Below, one piece after another: positions 16,746 through 24,825 of a stretch of DNA of 35,520 bases. The DNA is taken from the NCBI GenBank assembly GCA_013298505.1, contig JAAFHY010000028.1:1-35520 (forward strand), read 5' to 3'. The translations under genes were made by a program, and so were the position numbers. Under the pieces are notes generated by a model. It made no database searches, was not told where the DNA came from, and was given only the letters and a program-made list of their open reading frames with translations. Each line of letters begins with the position of its first letter. The first letter of the stretch is position 1. The stretch comes from Cytophagales bacterium. GTDB lineage: Bacteria; Bacteroidota; Bacteroidia; Cytophagales; Cyclobacteriaceae.

Positions 16746-17381
16746 ATGAAAAGGATAAAGATTGCAATTGTAGAAGATCTCGAAGAAGTGAGCGAAGGGC
16801 TTGCTGAATTTATTCATCTGGACAAGGAATTACTACTTATGGCATCATATCGGACAGCCGAGGCAGCGACACTTGAAATACCCCTATTAAAACCAGACAT
16901 AGCCATTATGGATATAAACCTGCCGGGTATGAGTGGTATTGATTGTATCAGGCAAGTAAAGAAAACTAGTCCCTCTGTTCAGTTCATGATGTTTACGGTG
17001 TATGAAAACAATGAGCAGGTTTTTGAGGCCTTGAAGGCAGGTGCCAGTGGGTATCTTTTGAAAAAGACCCCACCCTCTGAGATAACTTCTGCCATTAAGG
17101 AATTGTATAATGGCGGATCCCCGATGAGCTCCACAATAGCCCGAAAACTCGTTACACTTTTTCAGTATGAGCATCAGCAGCATAATAAGGAAATTGCCTT
17201 GCTAACTCCGCGTGAGAAAGAGGTTCTTGAGCAATTAGCCAAAGGGATGCTTTATAAAGAAATTGGTGATTTATTGGGTATTAGTTTCAATACGGTTCGC
17301 CAGCACATTGCAAGCATTTATCAAAAGTTACACGTACAAAACAGAACAGAGGCGATTAACAAGGCATATAGATCCATTTGA
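16746..17381 (+). CDS. NarL/FixJ-family response regulator
   Basis: DNA-binding response regulator of 211 residues, partner of the sensor kinase that ends 22 bp upstream. The ATG at 16746 gives the standard receiver start MKRIKIAIVEDLEE; an upstream TTG at 16707 would overlap the kinase gene and adds unrelated residues. The receiver has acidic Glu10/Asp11, phosphoacceptor Asp56 (DIAIMDINLPGMSG), the Thr in FMMFTVYEN, and Lys in SGYLLKKTPP. After a linker, the LuxR-type helix-turn-helix covers LTPREKEVLEQLAKGMLYKE through NTVRQHIASIYQKLHVQNRT. Targets cannot be read from the sequence; the convergent dicarboxylate-type transporter and the divergent giant secreted gene are the nearest candidates. 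Confidence 0.92.
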   Translation: MKRIKIAIVEDLEEVSEGLAEFIHLDKELLLMASYRTAEAATLEIPLLKPDIAIMDINLPGMSGIDCIRQVKKTSPSVQFMMFTVYENNEQVFEALKAGASGYLLKKTPPSEITSAIKELYNGGSPMSSTIARKLVTLFQYEHQQHNKEIALLTPREKEVLEQLAKGMLYKEIGDLLGISFNTVRQHIASIYQKLHVQNRTEAINKAYRSI

Positions 17382-17432
17382 TAAAAAAAGAAGATAGTGG
17401 AGATACATAATTATTTTAATTTTTCCAAAACC

Positions 17433-18893
17433 TTACCCATACACCCACCTCATCAACGTAACCGAAGCCAGATAAATAAGAGTGATAGAAATGATGTTGA
17501 GCCAAATGCCGGCTTTCATCATGTGCTTCACTTTCATGTGGCCGCTGCTAAACACAATGGCGTTGGGCGGTGTCGCCACGGGGAACATAAAAGCCATACT
17601 TGCGCCTAGCGTTACTGGCATAGCAAGCAAGATCGGGTTAGCACCCAGGTTGGTGGCAATTCCAAACACGACAGGAATAAATATCTGAACCAATGCTACA
17701 TTGCTCATCAGCTCGGTAATAAAAACAGAAGCTGTAATCAATCCGAAAATGAGAAATTGGGTAGAAGTGCTATGCTCAGCAATTTTAGCACCCACTGCTT
17801 GTATGATTCCTGCATTTGACAATCCTTGTGCCAAGCACAAACCTCCACCAAATAAAAATAAAATCCCCCACGCAAGCTTTTCCGTATCGCTCCAATGCAA
17901 CACAAATTGCATCGTTTTCCAATCTACCGGCACAACAAACATCAGCAAGCCACCTGTCATGGCCACATTGGTATCGTTGAGCATGTCTCTGCCCAGCATT
18001 AAGTTTATCGGTTGCTGAAAAATCCACGACAAACAAGTAAGCACGAAAATGGTCATCACAAACTTTTCTTCTCTTCTTAATTTTCCTAACTCAGTGAGTT
18101 TTCTTTTGATCAGATCATCTGAACCTTGTATTTGCGTAATCCCATTTATGAATAATACTTTGGTAATAATTACATAGGTTGCTATCAATAACAAAACCAT
18201 CAGTGGAAAGCCAATCAACATCCACTTTCCAAAATCTAATTTCTGATGGTAGAATTGATCTAGCAATCCTGCAAAGACTACATTCGGTGGAGTGCCGATG
18301 ATGGTGGCAATGCCGCCAATACTCGATGCGTAACCCACCGTTAATAATAGGCCTATGGCAAAATTTCTTTCTCCTTTCGGTAAGGCTTCATTGGCTTGCT
18401 GTGGATTGCTTTTCAATAAATTGATTACAGACAAAGCAATTGGCAACATCATCATAGCCGTTGCAGTATTGCTGATCCACATACTGATAAAAGCAGATGC
18501 CAACATAAAACCTAAAATGATTCCGTTACCAGATGTGCCTGTGATCTTTACCAAGTTTAACGCAATGCGTTCGTGTAGTCGGTGTTTTTCTAAAGCAAGT
18601 GCGATTAAAAACCCGCCCATGAATAAAAAAACAATCGGGTTTGCATAAGGGGCAGCCGCTTCGCTCATTTTCATCACTCCCATAAAAGGAAAAAGCACAA
18701 GCGGCAAAAAGGCCGTGATCGAAATAGGCACTGCCTCGGTTATCCACCAAACAATAATCCAAGCGGCCAACGCCAATACTTTATTTGCATTGGGCGAGAT
18801 AAACTCTGGGCTGATCGTAAACAGCAGGATAAAAAAAAGAGAAGGCCCTAAAAGGAAACCAATTTTTTTAGAGGACGAAATAGTTGTTTGCAT
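17433..18893 (-). CDS. DASS (SLC13) family anion:sodium symporter
   Basis: Inner-membrane transporter of the divalent anion:Na+ symporter family, 486 residues with about eleven to twelve hydrophobic segments. It carries the two paired substrate/sodium motifs of the family: SMWISNTATAMMMLPIALSV near residue 134 (SNT motif) and TELMSNVALVQIFIPVVFG in the second half, plus PVATPPNAIVFSSGH near the C-terminus. Related hallmarks include the early WWITEAVPISITAFLP and IGGIATIIGTPPN. DASS members carry dicarboxylates, citrate, sulfate or taurine; the residues seen do not decide which. It faces the NarL-type regulator tail to tail with 51 bp between, and has a terminator just upstream belonging to the RRM gene, so it probably has its own promoter in that 65-bp gap. 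Confidence 0.9.
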   Translation of the reverse strand: MQTTISSSKKIGFLLGPSLFFILLFTISPEFISPNANKVLALAAWIIVWWITEAVPISITAFLPLVLFPFMGVMKMSEAAAPYANPIVFLFMGGFLIALALEKHRLHERIALNLVKITGTSGNGIILGFMLASAFISMWISNTATAMMMLPIALSVINLLKSNPQQANEALPKGERNFAIGLLLTVGYASSIGGIATIIGTPPNVVFAGLLDQFYHQKLDFGKWMLIGFPLMVLLLIATYVIITKVLFINGITQIQGSDDLIKRKLTELGKLRREEKFVMTIFVLTCLSWIFQQPINLMLGRDMLNDTNVAMTGGLLMFVVPVDWKTMQFVLHWSDTEKLAWGILFLFGGGLCLAQGLSNAGIIQAVGAKIAEHSTSTQFLIFGLITASVFITELMSNVALVQIFIPVVFGIATNLGANPILLAMPVTLGASMAFMFPVATPPNAIVFSSGHMKVKHMMKAGIWLNIISITLIYLASVTLMRWVYG

Positions 18894-18900
18894 TTTATGG

Positions 18901-18935
18901 ATTAATAAAAGAGCGGAGGTGATGCCTCCGCTCTT
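18901..18935 (-). terminator. Intrinsic terminator of the RRM-protein gene
   Basis: AAGAGCGGAGG (18909-18919) and CCTCCGCTCTT (18925-18935) pair perfectly over 11 bp with a 5-base loop. Read on the minus strand the stem is followed by TTTATTAAT, giving a typical rho-independent terminator. It lies 24 bases beyond the RRM stop and just before the DASS start. Confidence 0.75.
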
Positions 18936-18958
18936 GTGTTTTGTAAGTCCTTACTACA

Positions 18959-19225
18959 TTAAACCGATCCCGTATCACCAGCAGGTTTAGGGTTGGCAAT
19001 CTTTACGACAATCGTTCTTCCATCTAATTCTGTTTCGTTGAGGGCAGCAATGGCCTTGTTTCCATCTTCCTCGCTGGGCATCTCTACAAATCCAAAACCC
19101 TTCGATCGACCCGTATCTCGATCTTTAACGATTTTAGCAGAGGTAACCTCACCAAATTTCGCGAAAGCAGCTTCTAAGTCTTCGCGCCTGGTCTTAAAAT
19201 TTAATCGGGCAACAAAAATGTTCAT
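18959..19225 (-). CDS. RRM-type RNA-binding protein
   Basis: Single RNA recognition motif protein of 88 residues, of the small bacterial glycine-poor RRM type. RNP2 is IFVARL at residues 3-8 and RNP1 is KGFGFVEM at about residues 42-49, with the usual helix between (REDLEAAFAKFGEV). The C-terminus is a short NPKPAGDTGSV tail instead of a long Gly-rich tail. Bacterial proteins of this kind bind single-stranded RNA and are often induced by cold or stress. The gene is monocistronic: it has its own terminator, and its 5' side is a 288-bp gap containing an imperfect 10-bp hairpin that could lie in its leader. Confidence 0.92.
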   Translation of the reverse strand: MNIFVARLNFKTRREDLEAAFAKFGEVTSAKIVKDRDTGRSKGFGFVEMPSEEDGNKAIAALNETELDGRTIVVKIANPKPAGDTGSV

Positions 19226-19513
19226 AGTACTTTAGCAATTGTGTTGATAGTTTAGTTTGTTGGCAGTCTGGAATCCCAAACTGCCTCTACAAAATAGGAA
19301 ATTATTAGGAACAAATTCAAGGGCTTAAAGCGCATTTTAAAATTGACTAAATTCTCTCTACCCAAGGGACAAGTAGTAACTGCACTAACAGATGACTTTT
19401 GAGGGGTGACGGGAAGTGGAATGAGTCCCACAAAAACTGTCGTGCATCTGGATGTTTAAAACGGAATTAATGAAATACGAGAAAGTTGCCCTTTATATGG
19501 GGCATAACGTTAG
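19226..19513. other. 288-bp gap between the RRM gene and recN, with a leader hairpin
   Basis: No credible gene is seen on either strand. GGCAGTCTGG (19262-19271) and CCAAACTGCC (19276-19285) pair with one mismatch around a 4-base loop. On the minus strand this lies about 37 bases upstream of the RRM start, so it may be a 5' untranslated-region structure. The remainder, from about 19290 to 19513, lacks clear repeats. A short TGCCC/GGGCA hairpin near 19490-19505 may end recN transcription. I see no good TAnnTTTG box here. Confidence 0.4.
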
Positions 19514-21166
19514 CTAAGTACTCATCAACTCGCGGGCATTTTCTAACGCTAATGCAGATGGATTTGCACCGCCTATCATTTTGGCAATTTCTTCTATCCG
19601 CTCGTCCAAAGAAAGTTGCTTGATCGAACTTATCGTTTTTGAAGAACGATCGTCTTTAAAAACAAAATAGTGCGCTTCACCCTTTGCCGCAATTTGTGGT
19701 AAGTGGCTAATGGCGATAAGTTGATGACGCTTGGCCATCTCTTTCATCCTATTACCTAACTGAATGGCAATTTCACCTGAAATGCCACTATCAATCTCAT
19801 CCAAAATTAAAGTTGGTAAAGAAGTCTTTTCGGCCATCACATATTTTATACTAAACATCAAGCGCGAAAATTCGCCACCTGAAGCAACTTGCGCAAGCGG
19901 CCTTGGCTCTACGCCTTTGTTGGCACTAAACAAAATATCTATAGAGTCTGCACCCGATACAGACGGTGTTAGCGACTGATGCTCTATTTTTAAACTTGCG
20001 TTAGGTATACCTAGCTGAACCAGCAACTCAGTGATCTGCTTACACAATGGCACAAAAATCTTTTGCCGTGATTTACTTAATTCTAGAGCTTTAGCTTTTA
20101 ATTCAGCGGCAGCCGTATCGTATGTTGCTTTTGCTGCGCGAAGAGCCTCGTCTAAATTATTCGTTTTATTAAATTTTTGCTGAAGGGATTCCTGCAAAGC
20201 AAGTAACTGATTCAATTCTTTTACCCGATGCTTTTGCATCAATTGGTAGATAACACTTAGTCTTTCTTTTGTTTCTTCAGTGCGGACTGGATCAAATTCT
20301 ATATTCGATTCTTCGCGTTCAGCCTCATTGGCTATGTCGTCTAATTCAATTCGTACGCTCTCAATGCGCTCAAATAATTTTTGATAGTCAGGCGAATAGT
20401 CGGCAATATTGCTTAGCTGATTACGTACGGATGCCAGCACTGAGCTAACTGCCACCTCAGATTGACTTAGTTGACTTACCACCGAAAGAAGTTGTGTTTT
20501 GATTTCTTCTGCATGTTCCATTACCTTCAACTCCGATTCTAAACGTTCTTGCTCTCCTTCTACCAACCGGGCTTTAACCAATTCATCCAATTGAAATTTT
20601 ACGTAATCGGCTTCTTGCTTCAACTCACTCGCTTCTTGAGTTAGTTTATCGTATTCGTTCTTTGCGTTTGAAAATGCTTTCCAACAAACATCATACGCAT
20701 CACGGATTTTATGATTTACAGCAAATGAATCGATCAGCTCGAGCTGAAATAAATTATTTCCAAGTTCAAGTGTTTCGTGCTGAGAGTGAACGTCCATCAG
20801 GCGATTACCAATCTTACGCATTACTTCCAGCGTCACGGGCGTATCATTAATAAATGCTCTGCTCTTGCCTCCGGGGTTAATCTCCCTCCGAATAACAGTT
20901 TTATCTAAATAGTCGAGGTCGTTGCTATCGAATAACGATTTCAAGCGATAGGCCGAGATATCAAACAATCCTTCTACTACACACTTTTCGTTTTCGTCCC
21001 ATAGCACTTTTGCATCGGCTCTATTTCCTATCAATAGCCCAACGGCACCCAGCATGATCGACTTGCCTGCGCCTGTTTCTCCAGTAATTACATTCAACTT
21101 AGCAGATGGTTTAATCTCTAGCTGGCGGATCAGCGCGTAATTTTTTATGGTGAGTTGAAGTAGCAT
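19514..21166 (-). CDS. recN: DNA repair ATPase RecN
   Basis: SMC-like ATPase of double-strand-break repair, 550 residues, the usual length for RecN. The start at 21166 is chosen because MLLQLTIKNYALIRQLEI is the family N-terminus; the reading frame continues open to 21322 but that extension is hydrophobic, unrelated, and overlaps porD. Walker A is GETGAGKS at residues 33-40. A long coiled-coil region occupies roughly residues 150-390, and the C-terminal head has the signature VASGGEFSRLMFSIKYVMAE and Walker B TLILDEIDSGISGEIA, then HLPQIAAKGEAHYFVFKD. It is the last gene of the minus-strand cluster from bamD. A TATTTTTG box at 21178-21185 could supply a separate promoter. Confidence 0.95.
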   Translation of the reverse strand: MLLQLTIKNYALIRQLEIKPSAKLNVITGETGAGKSIMLGAVGLLIGNRADAKVLWDENEKCVVEGLFDISAYRLKSLFDSNDLDYLDKTVIRREINPGGKSRAFINDTPVTLEVMRKIGNRLMDVHSQHETLELGNNLFQLELIDSFAVNHKIRDAYDVCWKAFSNAKNEYDKLTQEASELKQEADYVKFQLDELVKARLVEGEQERLESELKVMEHAEEIKTQLLSVVSQLSQSEVAVSSVLASVRNQLSNIADYSPDYQKLFERIESVRIELDDIANEAEREESNIEFDPVRTEETKERLSVIYQLMQKHRVKELNQLLALQESLQQKFNKTNNLDEALRAAKATYDTAAAELKAKALELSKSRQKIFVPLCKQITELLVQLGIPNASLKIEHQSLTPSVSGADSIDILFSANKGVEPRPLAQVASGGEFSRLMFSIKYVMAEKTSLPTLILDEIDSGISGEIAIQLGNRMKEMAKRHQLIAISHLPQIAAKGEAHYFVFKDDRSSKTISSIKQLSLDERIEEIAKMIGGANPSALALENARELMST

Positions 21167-21177
21167 ACGAGTGAGGA

Positions 21178-21185
21178 CAAAAATA
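21178..21185 (-). promoter_or_regulatory. Candidate -7 box upstream of recN
   Basis: Minus strand TATTTTTG matches TAnnTTTG and ends 11 bases before the recN ATG, so the transcript would be nearly leaderless. No TTG -33 element is present at the expected distance. An independent recN promoter would make sense for a repair gene at the end of a housekeeping operon, but this is weak evidence. Confidence 0.3.
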
Positions 21186-21260
21186 CTAAGGAGGCAGGTA
21201 AAAACCTTATTTGAAAAACAAGGAAATAGGATTAGCCAATAAGGAGAATTGGTAATACTA

Positions 21261-22199
21261 TTACCTAGAAATAATCTCTTGATAAATATCCCTCTTGGGG
21301 TCGATTGCGGATAGGATGTCAAAAGCTTCGCGCTTTACATTCAAACTGCCATCCTTAAATAGTTTTGTGAGCTCGGTAGACTTCGTATCGAAAAAAGAAA
21401 TCAGTAAAATGGAATTGGGATATATCACCCAAACTTTTTTCATGTTCTTTAATACCTCCAATATTTTCTCGCGACTTTGATCGGGGGTTTTATCAAACGA
21501 ATCTAACGCCAACCGATGATAGGTGTAAGTATTTTTTCGTAGATCAACCATCTGTGGATTGTTCATATTCTCTACCAGCGAATACCTACTGCGCGTACTC
21601 CCCAGCGGATTCCATCCAGGTTTATTTGAAGCTTGTGCGTTGGTTGCAACGATTAGTGCCTTTTGAACAAATTGATTGCCCCCCAAATCAGAGAACGAAT
21701 CGTAATCCATTGCCAAAATGGTGTATGCATAAAAAGCCAAGATCGAAGTAAGGTTATTGATATACGTGTTATCGTTGTATTCCATAGGTTGAGATTCTAA
21801 GTATTCAAATTCCCAATCGCGATCAGCAAAATTCAACAACACTGTTTCATAATTAGAATTATACACAGGGCGAGCTACTGTAATTTGGGCATTGGCACTA
21901 AACACACCGATGGATGGCATTTTGGTGATATTCAAAAAAATGGCGCACGTAATTCGTTCGTGACTTTTATACGAGTCGTTAGTCCACTTGCGCGTGTTTA
22001 AAAAAAGTGCAATAGCCCGTTCCATGTCTTTAAACACGCTACGATCGGAAGTTTGTATTTGATCTGCGTTAATGGAGACCTTACAATTTAATTCTTGCGA
22101 AAGAGCAAAAGAGGATAGCAACGTGCAAAGCAATGTTAGCGAAACGGCATTTCGCGAAGTCTTCTTTAAACCCGTAAAACTGATTTTGCAATTATCCAT
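21261..22199 (-). CDS. porD: DUF4835 / PorD family type IX secretion protein
   Basis: DUF4835 family protein of 312 residues, related to PorD of Porphyromonas gingivalis, which is required for type IX secretion. A long basic N-terminal region is followed by a hydrophobic segment and cleavage site (LLCTLLSSFALSQELNC), so the protein is exported. Family-like blocks include ELNCKVSINADQIQTSD, YNSNYETVLLNFADRDWEFE, LTSILAFYAYTILAMDYDSF and PGWNPLGSTRSRYSLVEN. It sits 5 bp downstream of coaBC and 94 bp before recN in the housekeeping cluster, an arrangement I recall as common in Bacteroidota. This ties a secretion factor to bamD, the outer-membrane assembly gene at the head of the cluster. The biochemical role is not established. 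Confidence 0.85.
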   Translation of the reverse strand: MDNCKISFTGLKKTSRNAVSLTLLCTLLSSFALSQELNCKVSINADQIQTSDRSVFKDMERAIALFLNTRKWTNDSYKSHERITCAIFLNITKMPSIGVFSANAQITVARPVYNSNYETVLLNFADRDWEFEYLESQPMEYNDNTYINNLTSILAFYAYTILAMDYDSFSDLGGNQFVQKALIVATNAQASNKPGWNPLGSTRSRYSLVENMNNPQMVDLRKNTYTYHRLALDSFDKTPDQSREKILEVLKNMKKVWVIYPNSILLISFFDTKSTELTKLFKDGSLNVKREAFDILSAIDPKRDIYQEIISR

Positions 22200-22204
22200 T
22201 TCTA

Positions 22205-23404
22205 TCAGTTGATCGACTCAATGATTGCCGTAACAATATCCTTCGCAACTTCCTGCTTAGGCTTTAAGCTGAATTCTTTTTCTTGGCCCGCTTTGTTAAT
22301 GATCGAAATCTTATTTGTGTCGTGGCCAAAACCTGCGCCTTTATCGTTTAAAGAGTTAAGAACAATCAAGTCAAAATTTTTGGCGGCAATTTTCTTTAAC
22401 GCGTTTGCTTTTTCATTTTCAGTTTCTAGTGCGAACCCAACCATAAACTGATTCGCTTTTTTTCGTTTGCCTAGTTCGGCAGCGATGTCGTGGGTTTTTG
22501 TTAATTCGATGGTAAGGGCATCGGTTGTCTTCTTAATTTTTTGTTCTGCCTTTTGCAACGGGCGATAGTCTGCCACCGCGGCAGCTAAAACTGCAATATC
22601 GGTTGTGTCAAACTTTTCTAAGCAAGCGGTATACATTTCTTGAGCAGACGTAACACGCGTTACCTTTACCTGAGCCGACTGAGGAGCCAAGTGCGTAGGC
22701 CCTACGATCAGTTCTACTTCTGCACCTTGTTCGATCAATTGTTCGGCAATCGCGAAACCCATTTTTCCACTTGAGTTGTTGCCTATAAAACGAACGGGAT
22801 CGAGTGCTTCGTGTGTTGGGCCAGCTGTAACTAATACTCGCTTGCCCGCTAATTTTTTAGAATCTGAGAAAAAGTTCGTTAAGTAGTTAAGAATCTCTTC
22901 TGGCTCGGCCATTCGGCCATCGCCTATCAAGCCGCTGGCAAGTTCGCCATAGCCTGCCTTTAATTGTATGTTACCAAAACTTTCGAGTAGGCGAATGTTA
23001 GCTTTTGTGGTTGGATGTGCCAGCATATCCAAATCCATAGCAGGCGCAAAAAAAACAGGGCACCGTGCTGAAAGGTAAACTGCCACCAATAAGTTATCGG
23101 AAATTCCGTGCGCCATCTTTCCTATTGTAGTGGCACTGGCGGGTGCCACTACCAATGCATCGGCCCACAGGCCAAGGTCGACATGGTTATTCCAAAGACC
23201 CTGATCTCCATTTGTAAACTCTGAAAGTACAGGGTTCTTTGAAAGCGTAGAAAGTGTTAATGGAGTGATGAAATCCTTTGCTGAAGAAGTCATTACTACT
23301 TTTACTTCTGCTCCTGCTTTTACTAACAGGCGAACGATCAGAGCGGATTTGTAGGCGGCTATGCTTCCGCTTACACCCAAAACGATCTTCTTGCCCGACA
23401 GCAT
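22205..23404 (-). CDS. coaBC: Bifunctional phosphopantothenoylcysteine decarboxylase / phosphopantothenate-cysteine ligase
   Basis: Makes 4'-phosphopantetheine precursors for coenzyme A: CoaB joins cysteine to 4'-phosphopantothenate and CoaC decarboxylates the product. The 399 residues hold both domains. The flavin-binding CoaC half contains GVSGSIAAYKSALIVRLL, the catalytic His of NHVDLGLWADALVVAPASA, GISDNLL, and the APAMDLDM loop (family consensus PAMNxxM, here Asp in place of Asn). The CoaB half contains VTAGPTHEALDPVRFIGNNS followed directly by SGKMG, the KIKK motif, and ELTKTHDI. It begins 7 bp after rpoZ and ends 5 bp before porD, so it is clearly in an operon. Confidence 0.96.
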   Translation of the reverse strand: MLSGKKIVLGVSGSIAAYKSALIVRLLVKAGAEVKVVMTSSAKDFITPLTLSTLSKNPVLSEFTNGDQGLWNNHVDLGLWADALVVAPASATTIGKMAHGISDNLLVAVYLSARCPVFFAPAMDLDMLAHPTTKANIRLLESFGNIQLKAGYGELASGLIGDGRMAEPEEILNYLTNFFSDSKKLAGKRVLVTAGPTHEALDPVRFIGNNSSGKMGFAIAEQLIEQGAEVELIVGPTHLAPQSAQVKVTRVTSAQEMYTACLEKFDTTDIAVLAAAVADYRPLQKAEQKIKKTTDALTIELTKTHDIAAELGKRKKANQFMVGFALETENEKANALKKIAAKNFDLIVLNSLNDKGAGFGHDTNKISIINKAGQEKEFSLKPKQEVAKDIVTAIIESIN

Positions 23405-23411
23405 AAATTAG

Positions 23412-23738
23412 TTACTCAGGCTTCGCTACTTCAGTACCTGCCTCGCGCATACGAAACCTAAGCTTGCCTTCTAAAAATTCTTCAGTTGCAGACGTAGTTG
23501 ATTTCGGCATGCGCTCATAGAATTTTGAAATCTCAATTTGCTCGCGGTTTTCAAATACTTCTTCTAGGTTATCAACCGTGGTAGCGAAATCGGCCAGCTT
23601 GTTGTTCAATTCCTCTTTCAGGTTAACCGATATTTGACGGGCACGCTTAGATATAATCACAACAGACTCGTATAAGTTGCCTGTTGGAGAATATATCTTA
23701 TCTACATCGCGTGTTACAATTGAAGGTTGAGTTGCCAT
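23412..23738 (-). CDS. rpoZ: RNA polymerase omega subunit (Bacteroidota Rpb6-like)
   Basis: Omega subunit, which helps assemble RNA polymerase by chaperoning beta-prime. The 108 residues match the Bacteroidota form; the conserved core SPTGNLYESVVIISKRARQI at residues 17-36 is the omega/Rpb6 signature, followed by a helical region and a charged C-terminal tail with FYERMPKSTTSATEEFLEGK, a family-specific block. It starts 5 bp after bamD and ends 7 bp before coaBC. E. coli-type omega is shorter and would not show this tail, which supports the Bacteroidota origin of the window. Confidence 0.92.
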   Translation of the reverse strand: MATQPSIVTRDVDKIYSPTGNLYESVVIISKRARQISVNLKEELNNKLADFATTVDNLEEVFENREQIEISKFYERMPKSTTSATEEFLEGKLRFRMREAGTEVAKPE

Positions 23739-23743
23739 TTTAT

Positions 23744-24589
23744 TTAGGATTTTTTAGTTTTTAATTTATTTAATTGATCTAAGCTGCCAGTGTAATATCG
23801 CTGCGCATCTTTTAAGTACGAACTATTGGGGTAATTGTCAGCCAATTCTTTATAATACTCGACCGTGGCCGTATAACGTTCAAGTTGTTTTGAGCTGATA
23901 CTCACCTCTGCTAATTTGTACTGTGCTTGAATCTTTAAGTAAGTCAGCTCTTCTAAGTATTGCGAATCGGGGAAACTTTTTCTGAAATTCTCGAACGAAA
24001 CAACGGCAGCTTGGTAATACTTTAACTTCAAATATTGCTTAGCTCCCTCAAAGCCCTTTTTCTCTAATTTCTTTTGAGCGGCCGCAATTACCTCATTCGC
24101 CCGATCGGCAAACTTACTTTCTGGAAATTGATTGACATACGTTTGCATGGCGTTCATCGCCTCGATACTACTTTTTTGATCGAGGTTTTCGGCTGGAGAG
24201 GCAACATAGAGAGAATAGGCATACATAAAATATGCTTCCTCGGCCAGTTGGCTTCTTCCGTAATTCTCAAAAAACGTTTTGAATTGATTCGATGCCAATA
24301 AATACGTTTTTTCGTAATACTGGCAGTAAGCTAAATAAAATTCCACCTTCTCTCCTTCTGGCAACCCGCGCACAATGGGCAAAATCTGCTCGAACAATAT
24401 AGCAGTCCGGTAGTAATCTTTCTTGGCATAGTAAGCCAGCCCACCTTGGTATTTCAGTTTCCAATCATCACTCTTCTCAAGCCTTCTAAAACGGCTGCAC
24501 GATGTACCCAAAATGACAAAGGCAAGCAACAGCAACGCTGAAGGAAGGGTAACTTTAAATGATAGAGTGCTTAATTTCTTTAAAATCAC
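23744..24589 (-). CDS. bamD: Outer-membrane assembly lipoprotein BamD
   Basis: TPR lipoprotein of the BAM complex, needed to fold beta-barrel proteins into the outer membrane. It has 281 residues. Signal peptide with lipobox LGTSC puts the lipidated Cys at residue 31. About five TPR-like hairpins follow: DDWKLKYQGGLAYYAKKDYY, EFYLAYCQYYEKTYLLASNQ, a block ending MQTYVNQFPESKFADRANEV, YQAAVVSFENFRKSFPDSQY, and YYKELADNYPNSSYLKDAQ. It is the first gene of the cluster bamD-rpoZ-coaBC-porD-recN and has the best promoter in the window 24 bases upstream. The barrel clients in this organism would include the PorP/SprF-like protein encoded at 7506. Confidence 0.93.
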   Translation of the reverse strand: MILKKLSTLSFKVTLPSALLLLAFVILGTSCSRFRRLEKSDDWKLKYQGGLAYYAKKDYYRTAILFEQILPIVRGLPEGEKVEFYLAYCQYYEKTYLLASNQFKTFFENYGRSQLAEEAYFMYAYSLYVASPAENLDQKSSIEAMNAMQTYVNQFPESKFADRANEVIAAAQKKLEKKGFEGAKQYLKLKYYQAAVVSFENFRKSFPDSQYLEELTYLKIQAQYKLAEVSISSKQLERYTATVEYYKELADNYPNSSYLKDAQRYYTGSLDQLNKLKTKKS

Positions 24590-24612
24590 GGTTTACCGAT
24601 AAAAATAGCCTG

Positions 24613-24642
24613 CAAATATAAGATACCTACTGAAATTTTCAA
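24613..24642 (-). promoter_or_regulatory. Bacteroidota-type promoter of the bamD operon
   Basis: On the minus strand, TTG (24642-24640) is followed after exactly 19 bases by TATATTTG (24620-24613), matching the Bacteroidota housekeeping consensus TTG-N17-20-TAnnTTTG. The -7 box ends 23 bases before the bamD ATG. It is the only site in the window where both elements match with correct spacing in an intergenic region. Confidence 0.65.
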
Positions 24643-24689
24643 TTTCAATTTGGCTCGAACAATAGATGAATGGAAACGCTAAAAAGTGC

Positions 24690-24824
24690 TAGAAGCCATC
24701 TCAAAAATTATAAAGTGCCGTCTTTGCGAGGGAGGGACGACCGAAGCAATCCCATTTTGGCTTCAAAAAAAGGAGATTGTTTTACTTCGTTCGCAAAGAC
24801 GCAGTCTTTTTGAAATGGCTTCTA
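24690..24824. repeat. 135-bp palindromic (REP/MITE-like) element
   Basis: The outer arms 24690-24707 and 24807-24824 pair over 18 positions with one mismatch (left arm TAGAAGCCATCTCAAAAA). Inner arms GTCTTTGCGA (24720-24729) and TCGCAAAGAC (24791-24800) are exact complements, and CGAAGCAATC on the left can pair with GATTG...CTTCG on the right with a bulge. The whole therefore folds as one long interrupted hairpin. The core resembles widespread TTGCGAGGxxCGACGAAGCAATC repeats of bacterial intergenic regions. It abuts the TAG stop of the minus-strand T9SS cargo gene and contains no ORF for a transposase. Confidence 0.7.
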
Positions 24825-24825
24825 A

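Noticed and set aside
19480-19513. CATAACGTTAGCT resembling an integron attC core
   Set aside because: The GTTRRRY pattern is not met and no partner RYYYAAC site or cassette structure is found.
21167-21322. N-terminal extension of recN to 21322
   Set aside because: The extra 52 residues are hydrophobic and unlike RecN, and the extension overlaps the porD 3' end; the family start is at 21166.
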